Shown here in pieces: positions 22,963 through 33,726 of a stretch of DNA of 64,000 nucleotides (position 1 is its first letter; each line of letters starts with the position of its first letter). A program made the translations under genes and the position numbers. The stretch covers positions 947,088 to 1,011,087 of the forward strand of contig NW_014575559.1 of NCBI RefSeq assembly GCF_000708205.1. Direction: 5' to 3'. The DNA is from Mixia osmundae IAM 14324 (lineage: Eukaryota; Basidiomycota; Mixiomycetes; Mixiales; Mixiaceae). Below the pieces are notes generated by a model that was not told the DNA's origin, did not search any database, and saw nothing but the letters and a program-made list of their open reading frames with translations.

Positions 22963-24271
22963 ATGTCAAAGCCAAAGCTGCTCAGGCTGCGGCTGGCTCG
23001 GCCACCGCCGAGGACGATAGCCTACGATGTTCCCTTCAAGATCAGTCTGACTCTCACAAATGATCTGGGCGATCTCAAGCCAGTCCCCCATGACCAGAAA
23101 GGTGCTCATCCTGGCTCTTGAAGTCTTGCATGCTCAGCCTCTTGCTCAGTTGTCTTGACGCTTCTGGACGCTCAAAGTTCCCATAGTGCTTCGTATGCCA
23201 CCTTGGCATCACCGGCTGGCCTTGCATCAGACTCCAAAGGACTGGTAGTGACGCTCAGGGCGAATGCTGGCTCTTTCCACTCTTTCGACTTGTTCATCAC
23301 TCGCATAGGCCGAAACATCCCTTCCAATGGTCTGGTCAGACTGGATGTACGAGCTCTAGTAGAGGAGGCCCCGAAGAGAGTATGTAGCGAGGAGACAGAA
23401 AGGTTGCTCGCTTTCACTGGACATTCTGCGGGCGATCTCCTGGCTCAGGATGAAGGAGAGGCAGTCTGGCTGGGCGACACTACCGGCTCAGTAAGTCTGA
23501 GCAAATCTGCAAAGTCCCACTCGCCAGAGAAAGGTCAGCATCAGCTGTATCGACAAGTGTTTCGCTCATTCGGCAACGGCAGTCCAAGAGTGTTTCAAAG
23601 ACTTTTATCCGGCTCAGCTGACGCAGCTACGGTCCCAGAAGATTGCACAAGAGCCGCTGAGAATTATCGAATTGCCTGCTCAGACGCTCGGCGCGCACGT
23701 ATGGAATGCTTCCATCATTCTATCAGCATATCTTCTCACTTCGACATCTTGGCATCCCTCTGGCTCGGGCTGCATCGTCGAGCTGGGCGCGGGATGCGGG
23801 CTTGTTGGCTTATGTGCACATCGAGCACTGACGCCCAAACCAAGCAGAGTCCATCTGACCGATTTGCCTGCTGTTCTGTCTGACGCTACTGCGCCCAATG
23901 TCGACCTTTACCTTTCAAAGGATAAAAAGGCGTCCATCGAGGCGTCCGAGCTACAGTGGGGCATAGAGACCACGCGAGCATGGACACAGAGGAACCTGGT
24001 TCATGGGTCAAATGTGTCTCTGCTAGCTGCCGATGTGCTCTACAACACCAGTTCTTACGAAGCTTTTATCGACACGATCTCGGTCTTCTTCGGTACTTGC
24101 AAGTCTTGTAGCCTCATTCTCGCATTTCGAGAAAGAGCGAGTACCGACAAAAGTTTCTTTGATCTCTGCGCTGCGCAAGCCATCGAGAGTCAACAATTGC
24201 ACGGACCTATGACCAGCTGGGGCCCCATACAACTCTACAAGCTTTCGCCGCAAAACCGCAATAAGCCATGA
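22963..24271 (+). CDS. Methyltransferase_16 (FAM86/METTL-type) lysine methyltransferase-like protein
   Basis: Exons 22963-23101, 23150-23490 and 23534-24271 (introns 48 and 43 nt) give 405 aa. The C-terminal half is a seven-strand SAM-dependent methyltransferase: 'TLGAHVWNASIILSAYL', the SAM-binding 'CIVELGAGCGLVGL', 'VHLTDLP', and 'SLLAADVLYNTSSYEAF', the post-motif typical of protein-lysine methyltransferases. The substrate cannot be told from sequence. The N-terminal ~230 residues have no recognised domain and are joined in frame by two good introns; a separate upstream gene is less likely. An ATG at 22870 would lengthen the N-terminus. Confidence 0.82.
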
Positions 24272-24445
24272 TGAACGCCACGAGTGACGCGCACAGACTC
24301 TTTCTCCCGTCGACCTGCCCTCAGAACTATCTTCGACAAGAGGCAGTAGCGTGTGCCATGCTGCTCTCATTCCCACCCACTGTCGCAGGCCGGTCTGCTT
24401 GGATATCAGATCCGGAAGGTGAACGGCTCTTGGTAAGCAAAAGTG

Positions 24446-25994
24446 ATGAATCGACAGACGCCTCTACGCAAGGTCTCCATCTTCATCTCGCTCCTGGCGA
24501 GCGTTTTGTTTGGCCTCACTCTCCTCCGGCCGTCGGTATCCGATCATGGCACATTTATCAAAGCGAGATCGATCCTCACCGTGGAGGACATGCAGCCGAT
24601 CATGAACAGAATGAACGATGGATCGCATCTGAAGAAGCGAGCGTTCGATCTGACCGGGTTTGCAGCCTCGGCTGCTCCCGTTGCTTGTCGATTGGTCACG
24701 GGCGGTGCTGGTCAACTGCTCAGTCCTCAGACTCTCAAGGCTGCCATGATGGGTCGTGCCATCAAAGACCCTGCTCAATCTCGTGCCATCTCTAGTGTGT
24801 CCTTCCCTTGTATGCGCCAGATTTGGGGTACTAACCCATCAAGAGCGTTCAGGTATGGAATCTGGTATGGCAGATCTTTTCAGCGATCATGCTGCTCAAG
24901 TAGGCAAAGATGATGCTCTAGCCGGTGGTCAGTGCCCAAACTGCATGATCCCTGTTTCCAGAGCTTATGCGCAGGGCAGGCTTGTTCCTGGCTATGTCCC
25001 GCGTCATGCGTGGAGCTGATGCTCCAGCTGCAACCGGTGCGCCCGCTACAGCCGATGCGCCTGCTGGCAAACCTGCTACGACACCCAATGCTACTAAGCC
25101 TGCAGCAGCGGAAGCGCCGAAGAAAGGGTTCTTCGGATTCGGCAAGCCTAAGCTCAGAAAGCGTCAGCAGCCTGCAGCGGGCACAAGCGTCTCTATCAAG
25201 CTCAATATGGATATGGCCATAGCAGCCGGGATGGCCGTACGTCGCCCCATCATCGTAAGTGTAGAATGCTCAACTGGATAGCATGACAGGGTGCACAAGC
25301 GGGATGTGCAGTGGAAGGACTGGGCGTGGACAGCTCGATGGCGAAACAGAACGAGTATGCTGGCAATTTCTTGAGAACGGCTATCAATTTTGCTGGCTTG
25401 CCGACGCTTGCCAATCCTCGACCTGTCAAACGAAGCCAGATTCCCCTCGAGCGTCGCAATGACTCGACGCCGCTCTATTCCGTCAGATGGGGTCTGGCAG
25501 GCGCTTGCGTTCATGCTGCCGATCAGAACCCGTTCTGCTCTACAAAGGACAACGAGGCCAAAGTATTTGATCTTGAGCAACTCCCTCGTCCGGCAGCTCT
25601 ACATGGCTTCGTCATCCTCGCCCTGCTTGCCAATGTCGTCATCCTACTCCAAGCACCTCAATGTCATCGAGCTCAGACATTCGCAAGTGCAATGCCGTTC
25701 ATCACAATGGCACTTGCAATCATAGCTTTCGTTGTCGATCTCTCGCTCTTTGTAGGATCGGATGCACTAGCAGCAGCTTCGAGTCTACGCTACGAACTCC
25801 AGTTCTCCTCTGCCTTTTGGCTCACTGCTCTTGCTACTCTGTCGCTCGTCGTCGAGAGGCTCGCCTTCACGCTGGTAGCCCATCAGGCGATCGCTCTGGA
25901 GGACGACAACCCGGTTTACGCTGTCGTCGTGCAAGAGGACAGCGAAAAGAGGCCTTGCGCGCGAAGGAACGGTGCAGATCTGTCGCGTGTCTGA
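24446..25994 (+). CDS. four-span membrane protein, SUR7/PalI-like topology
   Basis: Exons 24446-24794, 24853-24927, 24980-25254 and 25290-25994 total 1404 nt (467 aa). A first hydrophobic segment lies near the N-terminus ('VSIFISLLASVLFGLTLL'), followed by a long soluble region with an Ala/Pro-rich, K-rich stretch, a 'WGLAGACV......NPFC' cysteine pair, then three closely spaced membrane spans ('GFVILALLANVVILL', 'ITMALAIIAFVVDLSLFV', 'FWLTALATLSLVVERL') and a cytosolic tail. One N-terminal span, extracellular cysteines and three C-terminal spans resemble SUR7/PalI proteins of the cortex and pH signalling, but no signature proves it. The second intron could use other acceptors; the third is only 35 nt. 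Confidence 0.65.
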
Positions 25995-26080
25995 CCTTTC
26001 TGCTTGCGATTGATGTTGTGTAGTTGCAGAGACTCGTATCCACGAGCGTTTGCCTCTTCAAGCTTGCTCGCAATGCGATC

Positions 26081-26639
26081 TCATTTGCGCAACTCGTGCT
26101 CAGCCAGCAGCTGTTCTTCCAGCTCAGCCAAGCACCAGGTGTGCTCAAGTAAGGCAGGCTGACCATGTTGGGTATACCCGACTTGATAGGAAAGACGCGG
26201 TGACAAGAGGGACACGTCATCTCGCCATCGATCACGTGTAGCTCCAGCAGAACGTGGTGGAGCTTCTTGAGCACTTCTTCCTCATCTTCGCTCGATGTGG
26301 CCTTCTCCGTCTGCATGGCATCTTCCGTTGAGGCTGTAGTGTGCGATAAGGTGAAGCTCGCGGGTGGCTGTTCCGGCAGGCTCGCGTCTCCCAACTGCAA
26401 CGAGAAGCAAGCAGGTAAGAACGTCGAGCTCTGTCCAAGAGTGCCCTACTTGCCTGGCGAGATGCTCGGAGGAGTGCAGGCCACTCTAGCTTGGGCAGAA
26501 AGCCACGCAGGAAGTCGGGATTGAAGTCGACTGGGCGGTCCTCAACTGTCGTGCAGTTCTGCAGATCGAGGGGAAAGTTCGTCGGAGCTGAGCATAGCTT
26601 TGCATGGCATGAAAGCAAGTTGTGCGTTATGAGCCTCAT
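26081..26639 (-). CDS. TRM112: Trm112, activator subunit of tRNA/rRNA/eRF1 methyltransferases
   Basis: Zinc-binding partner that stabilises several SAM methyltransferases (Trm9, Trm11, Mtq2, Bud23). Exons 26454-26639, 26164-26394 and 26081-26110 give 148 aa. Start 'MRLITHNLLSCHAK', 'RPVDFNPDFLRGFLPKLEW', then 'LHHVLLELHVIDGEMTCPSC', 'RVFPIKSGIPNM' and a nine-codon last exon ending 'LLAEHELRK', all as in the family. An acidic insertion (around 'SSEDEEE') makes it longer than human (125 aa). Intron 1 uses a GC donor (CAG then GCAAGT, 26453); no in-phase GT donor exists. Intron 2 is a normal GT-AG intron of 53 nt. Confidence 0.93.
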
Positions 26640-26675
26640 CCTGTTTGAGCGATGTCTCCCGCTAACTTCGTCACC

Positions 26676-26700
26676 GTCGTCGTCGTCGTCGTCTGACTTG
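26676..26700 (-). repeat. (GAC)n triplet repeat upstream of TRM112
   Basis: Read on the minus strand, a short run of GAC triplets lies about 40 bases before the TRM112 ATG, in its 5' UTR/promoter. It resembles the (GAC)n run at 7287-7312. Confidence 0.6.
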
Positions 26701-26770
26701 AACTTTTTCGCGACGAGAACAATTTGAAGAGCGACGAACGAACGACCTCCATCGATCCTCTGCGAGACGA

Positions 26771-29235
26771 ATGGCGACTTCATCCGCCTACTTCCTGGCC
26801 GGCTACAATGTCGCAGCTCAGCCTGTGTCAGCCAAGTCAAAAGGAAAGCAAAAGGCGAGTCAGCCCGTGCCTTTATCGTTTTGCAAAGTGCAAGGCAGAA
26901 AACGTCAACTGGCCTGCGCCGTAGCGTCTAGCGGTGTCCACATCACAGATCTTGAGGATCAGACATCGCTCAGTTCGACGACGAGTACTGCCGGGAGCGT
27001 GTATACTTCGAATATTCAGGCTCTGTCGCTCGAGGGCGAACAGCGACGACGGAGGATCTTTGTAGGATGTAGATCAGCAGTAGGGCCGAGCTTGGCTTGC
27101 TATGAAGAGCAAGAGAGCACGGATGGATCTACTGTCGATCAGACCACCGCTCACCATCTCGGGGTGAGCACGTCTTGCACAGCTAAAGGCGCAGTGCTGA
27201 GGTACATCCTGTGGTTGCAGGTCTCGAGCGAGATACAGAGCCTCTGCTGGTACAGCCTACCCGAGCAGCAAGACCCACTGTTGATAGTCACGACTGCCGA
27301 TGATCTCATCATGCTGCTCTCGCCTGCTGCAGATCTCAAGGAGCAGACTGTCGAAGAACTCGCGCTAGCATCCATCAGCGCTACGGACAGCCCAGTCAAA
27401 GCAGAGTCAAGCAGGCTGTTTGTGTATGACGCCATCATTCATCAGATTGCTCTGTATCGATCAGAGAGAGACTTACACGCTCGTATGCGCTCCTTCGATG
27501 TCACTACCAGTGCAGAGACCTACCACATGCAGCTAAGCAAAACGATCAATATCACCGACCAGGCGCTCATAGATGTCATCGTCACTCCTGATCGCACGAT
27601 CGTCGCTCTCTGCTCTAACGGGTCACTACAGCTGTACTCTCTCGCGAATGACGGCTCACCAAGTCGCACTGTGCGACTCGCAGAGTCTCTCAGCTTTGCC
27701 TCTGCAGCACCCACCTCGCTACAGGTCTACGGACCTTCTTCGATACTCGTAGCAGCTCAAACGTCTGTGAGCGACTCAGACAGAGCGCAAGCTGTTTTCC
27801 TGGTACTCGATCTGCGCCATGATGCAGTATTAGAAGCGTACACCCATCCGCTGCCTTCCTCGTCTCACTCAGACGATCAAAGCACACCAGAAGCAGTAAC
27901 AGTACATACTGCTCTTCTATCGGATGCGACGCTCGTCTTTGCTTTCACCAAGCAAAGCAGTGTAGCTCAGAGAGTAGCAATCCTGGCTCAGCCCTTCCAT
28001 ATGGCCAGAACTCCTCTGCTTGCCGATCTCGTGGGCAAACAGACGTTATCGAGACAATGGCTACACCAATCTCACACGAGATCAAAGGACGTTCAGCCTC
28101 TGCTGCATCCCAACACGAGCGAACACAAACGCGCTTACTTGCAAGCGTGCTACGACAGCCGACAAGCTTTCGTCGCGTCAGTCGACGAGCTCTTCGTTCA
28201 ATCGCCTTCACAAGTCTATTCAGACTTTCTCGAGCTATTTGAGGCTTGGGTCAGAGGAGAACAAGAGCGCATCGAGCAGTACAGGCGGGAGCACCCTGCA
28301 AGTAAGAAGGCTGCAAAGATGGCAGTAGCTATTCCTCTGGCTTTCGTTCGGCGTATCACAAGCCAGCTCTTTGCCAGTCTCGCCAACAACATACCTGCGC
28401 CCGTTGAGACCTTTTGCACCTTTCTGCTCAAGCACAAAGCGCTCACAAATGATACGGCGCCCGAAGGCTTGCTACAGCTTTTCGTCTCTTGTCGCGCATG
28501 GGTAAGCTCCTCGCAGTTCTACAGTATCACAGCTGACACGATGCGCAGTCTCTTGCTCAATTCGCCTTGAAGCAGTTGCCCGATCTCTCAGAGAGCGGAG
28601 TCATTGCCTGTCTCGCGCAAGTCGCTGCCGCTTCGAGCTCGGCAGCTGTACAGGAAGACAAGCCGGCGCTAGCAGCTTTTCTGCGCACGACGATCTCGCT
28701 CAAGCTCACTTCGGGCTTGCTCCGTCCGGCCATCAAAGCGGCCTTCACATCAGACACCATCTTGCCTGTGCTGGCTTGCTTGCAACAATGGCTAGTTGCT
28801 CCCGAGCCCTTCTTCACGGACAAGAAGCGTGACACGCGACTGCAGAACGTGAGTCTTTACCCGACCTTGCTGCGTGATAACGGACTGATTGCTGGTGTGT
28901 AGACAATTGCGTTCACGCAGGATGTGCTTGATGCGCTCTTTGTGCCTATGCTACAGAACCAGCAAGCTCATGTGGCGCTCCGAGCTCTGTCGGACTGTAT
29001 AGAGGATCAGCTCGTGCTTTCCTCCGAACTCAAGATACTCCGAGCGCCCCTCGAAGTCTTCATCCGAACAGAAGCTCTGAACAAGCGCGAGGCCGAGCTA
29101 GCACGAAATGCAAAGAAGTCGCCTTCAGATCAAGTGGCGCTGCGATCGCGCAACCAGCTCGAGCAGCTCGAACGGGCGCGTCACCAGCACGAGCTACAGA
29201 CGAAGCAGTACACTCTCGAGGAATTCGAAATGTGA
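26771..29235 (+). CDS. conserved-looking protein, possibly Utp8/NOL11-like
   Basis: Exons 26771-28501, 28549-28848 and 28903-29235 (787 aa; an alternative acceptor at 28920 removes six residues). The first ~400 residues are beta-rich with repeated short hydrophobic strands of the WD/propeller kind ('CAVASSGVHITDLED', 'TIVALCSNGSLQLYSL', 'FLVLDLRHDAVLEAY'). The second half is helical and ends in a basic/acidic coiled segment. Propeller-plus-helical layout and size recall U3 processome t-UTP subunits such as Utp8/NOL11, but this is a guess from architecture only. It diverges from TRM112 with 131 bp between start codons, so a bidirectional promoter is likely. Confidence 0.78.
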
Positions 29236-29269
29236 TTACATGCAAATGTCACAACAAACAACGTTTTCC

Positions 29270-31662
29270 TTACATGTCTATATGAGGTTCGATACTGAGA
29301 TCGACGTCAGTCATGCTCGGTCGGTCGTCTGACCAGAGCCGAGCATATTCGAGCGCCAATCTGAACTGATAACTTTCTGCATCTTGCCAGCGGAGGTGTC
29401 GTCTTTCCCACTTTTGGCCGGCAAGAGCGATCTGCCTGGCGAGCTCGTCGTGTGATCCCCGTCCTTCTGGCGTGCCACGAAAGAAGGCGAGGATGTCCCA
29501 CAGATCCGTGTAATCGATCTGGGCTGGTATGTAATGGAGCCAAGCTGTGTCTCATGTCAGCAAGGTTGGGCAGTGTGGTGAGAGTACTTACGAATGCAAG
29601 AGACTGAGAAGAATTCGGGATAGATGGTCGCTTTGATGACTGCAGCTGGCGAGCGCATAAGCTTGCCGAACCTTCCACTCCACGTATTGCCATCGACATC
29701 AATCACATCTGCATTACGTGTCAGCTTGTGACGAATTTTGATTGAAGGAGAAGCGCACATTTGTAGTTCTCAGCGTCCTTGTCTGTCATGCGCGATTTGT
29801 AGCCACCGTAGACTTTGTCCATCTCTGCGCGAGTAACATCGTCTTTGACTTGCACAGGCGGTCCGATCATGCCAACATCGAAGAAAGCGGGATTGATTGC
29901 CTTGTTGGCCAGCGTGACGTTGGCGAGCAAGTCGTCTTCGTCCGCTATCATGAGCGTACGATTGCCTTCTAGGTTATTCGCCTGTATATGCAGACGCGAG
30001 CGTTGTGTGTTGATCCAAGGCACATCTTGATCCCATGTTGTCCCGCTCGTCTGACCTCTGAACAGAAGCCGCTCGTCTGTCCTGTTCTCCCAGGCCAATT
30101 CGGGCTCATCTTTGAGTTTTGCAAGGAAAACGGCGTGAATGTCTGCGACAGTCGGCCAGTCAGCTACGCCTTGGAAACCCATGATGTATAGACTGACCCC
30201 CAAAATGGCTGTTGACTCCGCCAGTAAGTAAAGGCACGATCTGGTTTGGAATGGCGGGGTAAACCCAAGCCGTACCACCGTGGTAGTGACGCGCGTCGGG
30301 GTTGTTGCAGGTGTCCATGGTGCGATGCCAAGAATCGATGAGCGTGCCAGATGCGCCGTCTGGCATAGGCAGGTGCTCCAGTCCGGTGTTGTTGCGTGAA
30401 CCGCGACCCCACTGAAAGCCAGGGCGAGCGGCAGTCGTATTGGGCGGACATGTCTGAGCAAACCCGTACTGCGGATGTCTCATCTTGGGCGCAATAGCGG
30501 CCAGGCCCTCGCCGGCATCATCGTCGTACAGTCCTGCAGTGATGTGTTTTTCGAGTCGCGCTCGTTCTTCCCATGGGATGTTGATTAGCGGGTGATCGTC
30601 CCAGTTGTACCAAAGCGTCATATCCGGCAGATAGCGAGCGAATCTCGACATCATCAAGACGACATTGTCCGCTCGCTCTTTATGCGCATACGAAGGCGCA
30701 CTGACTTCTCCGTTTCTGACCTCAACTGGCCAGGCCGCCCGATGGAGACTCGGCACAGCTGCCGCGCGCCGGCGAAACGATTCTGGACTAAAAGCGCGAA
30801 AGATCTTCAGATCCTCATCGATCATGTCGTACTCGTCGATGAGAGCGACGTTGTTCTCCCTGGCAAACGCATACCAGAGATCGAATCCCCGGGGAGGCTC
30901 AATCTGGTATCGCCTTTTATATTCCGCCACAGCGTGTGCAAAGGTAGTACTTTGGCGAGCAATCAGATGGTCGTATCGCCTCTGTGCACGTCGCATGAGA
31001 GCCGGTATCGGATGAGGCTCCCCTGGAACGAGTAAGATCCGACCATCTTTGCGTGGGCTGTAGGCAGCCGCGCCAGTCTCATCGCTGTCGTACAGCTCGA
31101 ATGTTGGCTCGATGGGCTCGTCTGTCAGCTTTGACCACTGTTCATCAATCCACTGCATTTGTGCAGTCGGCCGCATCACGACCAGCACAGTGCCGCAGCA
31201 GCATAGCGTGACGACGGCGAACAGCCCCGCGAGGCGCTTGCTTGACTTTGCGCGCTTCTTGCGAGAGGTTCGCGAATTGTTACGGACGATGAGATGGTCG
31301 TCCGAGATGGTCGACTTGCCCAGAAGCATCTCAGAGCTTGCGAGATTCACGTCAGAGGAGAAGCCGCGACGGTGCTGAACGGGTGAGTTGAGCGTGAGCT
31401 CCCGACTGGCGCTTGACTTGTGCATCTTCCGCTCTGGCTCTGACCGCTCTTGGGTGGAGCTGATCAATCGCGCAAGTTGTCGTGGCAGCAGCAAAGGCTG
31501 ACGAGCAAAGTGACCGACGATCTGTAAGGCCGAAGGCGGCTGCGTGGCAGGTGCAGCAAAGGCTCTGAATTCAGAGACGCTCTTGAGTGGTGACGACGAG
31601 TGAGGCTGATGCTTGCCGAAGCTAGCATAGGTTCTCAGTACCGGGCTCTGACTCGTCGTCAT
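29270..31662 (-). CDS. CAP10/GT90-family glycosyltransferase (type II membrane protein)
   Basis: Family linked to xylosyl/glycosyl transfer to glycans and, in Cryptococcus, to capsule formation; expected in the Golgi. Exons 30198-31662, 29759-30142, 29592-29708 and 29270-29544 give 746 aa. A single membrane anchor lies near residues 145-165 ('LAGLFAVVTLCCCGTVLVV') after a basic cytosolic tail. The CAP10 domain includes 'LWYNWDDHPLIN', 'SHFGDIHAVF', 'KYVIDVDGNTWSGRFGKLM' and 'WLHYIPAQIDYTDLWDIL', the usual core order. All three introns are phase 1 and 47-55 nt; the first acceptor was chosen to recreate the conserved F-x-D-I. Substrate cannot be inferred. Confidence 0.9.
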
Positions 31663-32260
31663 GATCTCGAGTGCGTAGACTGAGGCACATCCGCTCCTGC
31701 CTGACAGGCCTCTCTCGGCTTAGCGAGGCTCTTCATTAGCGAGGCTGTAGAAAATGGCTGAAGCGCGAAATCAATTGACGCACTCGACTCCATCGCGCCA
31801 TCGCGATAGATCGCCCAAAGCGAGCGCCGGTTTTGGCTACGCGGACCAACAGCTCGGTGAAAAGATGGCCAGTGCTCGGTCACGGAAAGCTGAAGAACGG
31901 GCCAGACCTCTGACTACTGAACAAGGTTCCAAAGACGGTTGTTCGTCATTTCGTGGACCAGCGGAATCGCGGAGCGAGATGAAAGAACGATCATTGGAAT
32001 AAGCAAGCAGGCCGGCAGCAGCGGTGCACAGGCAGAGGCTGATTAGAACAGGCACGGTCTCGACTGTTTTAATTACCAAGTCGGCAATGATCTTGAGAAT
32101 CGAAGATCTTGTTGCGCTGGTCGAGATTCAGCTGAGCAGCGCCTTATGACGACTTCAGCAGTTGCATAGTCGATCTGCTCATTCCGGGCGTTTTGAGGTG
32201 CGAAAAATCAGCAGCTACAAAGAGACCGAGCGTCTCCTTGGTCTCACGTTGAGTATATTC
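31663..32260. other. intergenic between divergent genes
   Basis: About 600 bases upstream of both the GT90 gene and the gene at 32261. An 82-codon hydrophilic frame (31754-32002, plus) overlaps an 80-codon frame on the minus strand (31837-32079) with one hydrophobic segment. Neither has family motifs or splice partners, so I leave both uncalled. It presumably contains two promoters. Confidence 0.4.
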
Positions 32261-33557
32261 ATGCCTGTCGAAGCGGTCACCCCAGGCAGTCTACGGTCAG
32301 CGGAGTCAGTGGCATCGACCAGCCTACCGCCATCGTCTACCTGTCCGGTCTCGCGGACACTGTCGAGTCTGAAGAAGCCATCATCACCACGGGCGATGGT
32401 CAGCTCTCCGCTGGCCATGTCGACAGATGATATCTCGTCCTTGCCTGCGCGTAGACCTTGCAGCAACAGGCGGGCTAGTTTTGCATCTACGCTCTCGTCT
32501 GGCGCGCGTACTCCATCCGGCTCTGCCTCGCCCAAAAAAGTATGGTCGCTCTCATCCTCAAGCTGGCCAGACTGACATGAATGAGCAGGCTGTACACTTC
32601 CCGAAGCTATTCTCTTTGAGAGGCACGCAGATACAGTACTACTTTATCAATTCACCACCAGCGCCATCCTCGCCCTCAGCGAGCAATGCCACACAATCTC
32701 GACTTGCTCAGAGGCGATCATCCGTACCCGTCGTATCAAGTAGTCGGCCAACACGATCAGTACTCAAGAAGCCGTCGTGGGAGCCAATGCCAGAGGAATC
32801 TGTTTCGGCCGATGTCACGCGACAACATCTTCAGGCCGAAGGTCACATGGCGCCCAGGCCACAATGGCTTGCCTATCAGATCGCGCAAGAATTACACACA
32901 TCCCTCATCGATCGAGAGCGATCCAAGCAAACCAGACCAAACTCGATAGATTCTTATTTTGCCATTGGAGGCTCGGGCGCGCGACCGCCCATGTCACCCG
33001 CCGGCCCACCCGTATCTTCTCCAGGCGGAACGATGCTCCAAGCTGCCCTAGTCAGATCTGTCGGTCCTCGCGAGGAAGACGAGGAAGAAGAGGAAGGGCA
33101 AGATTCGAACTTGCAGAAGCCAGTGCCCAAGCTCGCGCTCAAATTAAATTCGTCCAGCTTGGCGTCTCGCCGAGCTGCGAGAGGGCCGGACGAGCTGCGG
33201 ACTCTCGTCTCGGGGCTCGCGGCCTTCAGCTGGACAGAGCCGCAAGGCGACGCGGTCAAGTCAGACGACATGGATTCGCCAACCGTGGGCGCATCCCCTC
33301 CGCCAAAGGCGACACCGCCCTTCTCCGACGGATCGACATCTTCCGAAGAGGACAACTCTGACTATGCCGAATCCCTCACAGATATCGACGAGGATCCATT
33401 TGGCAAATACCTCATGAACGCGAGCGATGACGAAGTGACCATAAGTACAAATTCTCGCTTATCTCTTCCGACCACAAAACCTGTAGACGGCAAGGACAGC
33501 GTGGACTGGGCACGCTGGAGCCTGGCACAGCCAGATGTCATGATCATTGATAGTTGA
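32261..33557 (+). CDS. unrecognised serine-rich protein
   Basis: Exons 32261-32539 and 32589-33557 (49-nt phase-0 intron with branch-like CTGAC) encode 415 aa. Mostly disordered, rich in S/P/R, with a conserved-looking hydrophobic block just after the junction ('VHFPKLFSLRGTQIQYYFI') and an acidic C-terminus ('YAESLTDIDEDPFGKYL', 'DSVDWARWSLAQPDVM'). The start is the first ATG in frame; the frame extends upstream without an ATG to 32162. No family recognised; possible regulatory or scaffold protein. Confidence 0.68.
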
Positions 33558-33726
33558 GGTTGGGTTGTATCATCCGTCTTTGCAGAAATGGGACATGTTC
33601 GAATACAAGCGAGCAACAACATGTTTGAGCAAAGCAATAGCATCAAGAGCACAGAATGTCCATGCGTTTGTTCAATAGGCGTCTCCGTTTTGAGAACTCA
33701 TCTCCTGCGCACAAGTAGCTCCAGCT

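Noticed and set aside
30143-30197. Very short (28- or 34-nt) first intron in the GT90 gene
   Set aside because: A 55-nt intron using the next AG in the same phase has a CTGAC branch site and recreates the conserved F-x-D-I of the CAP10 domain.
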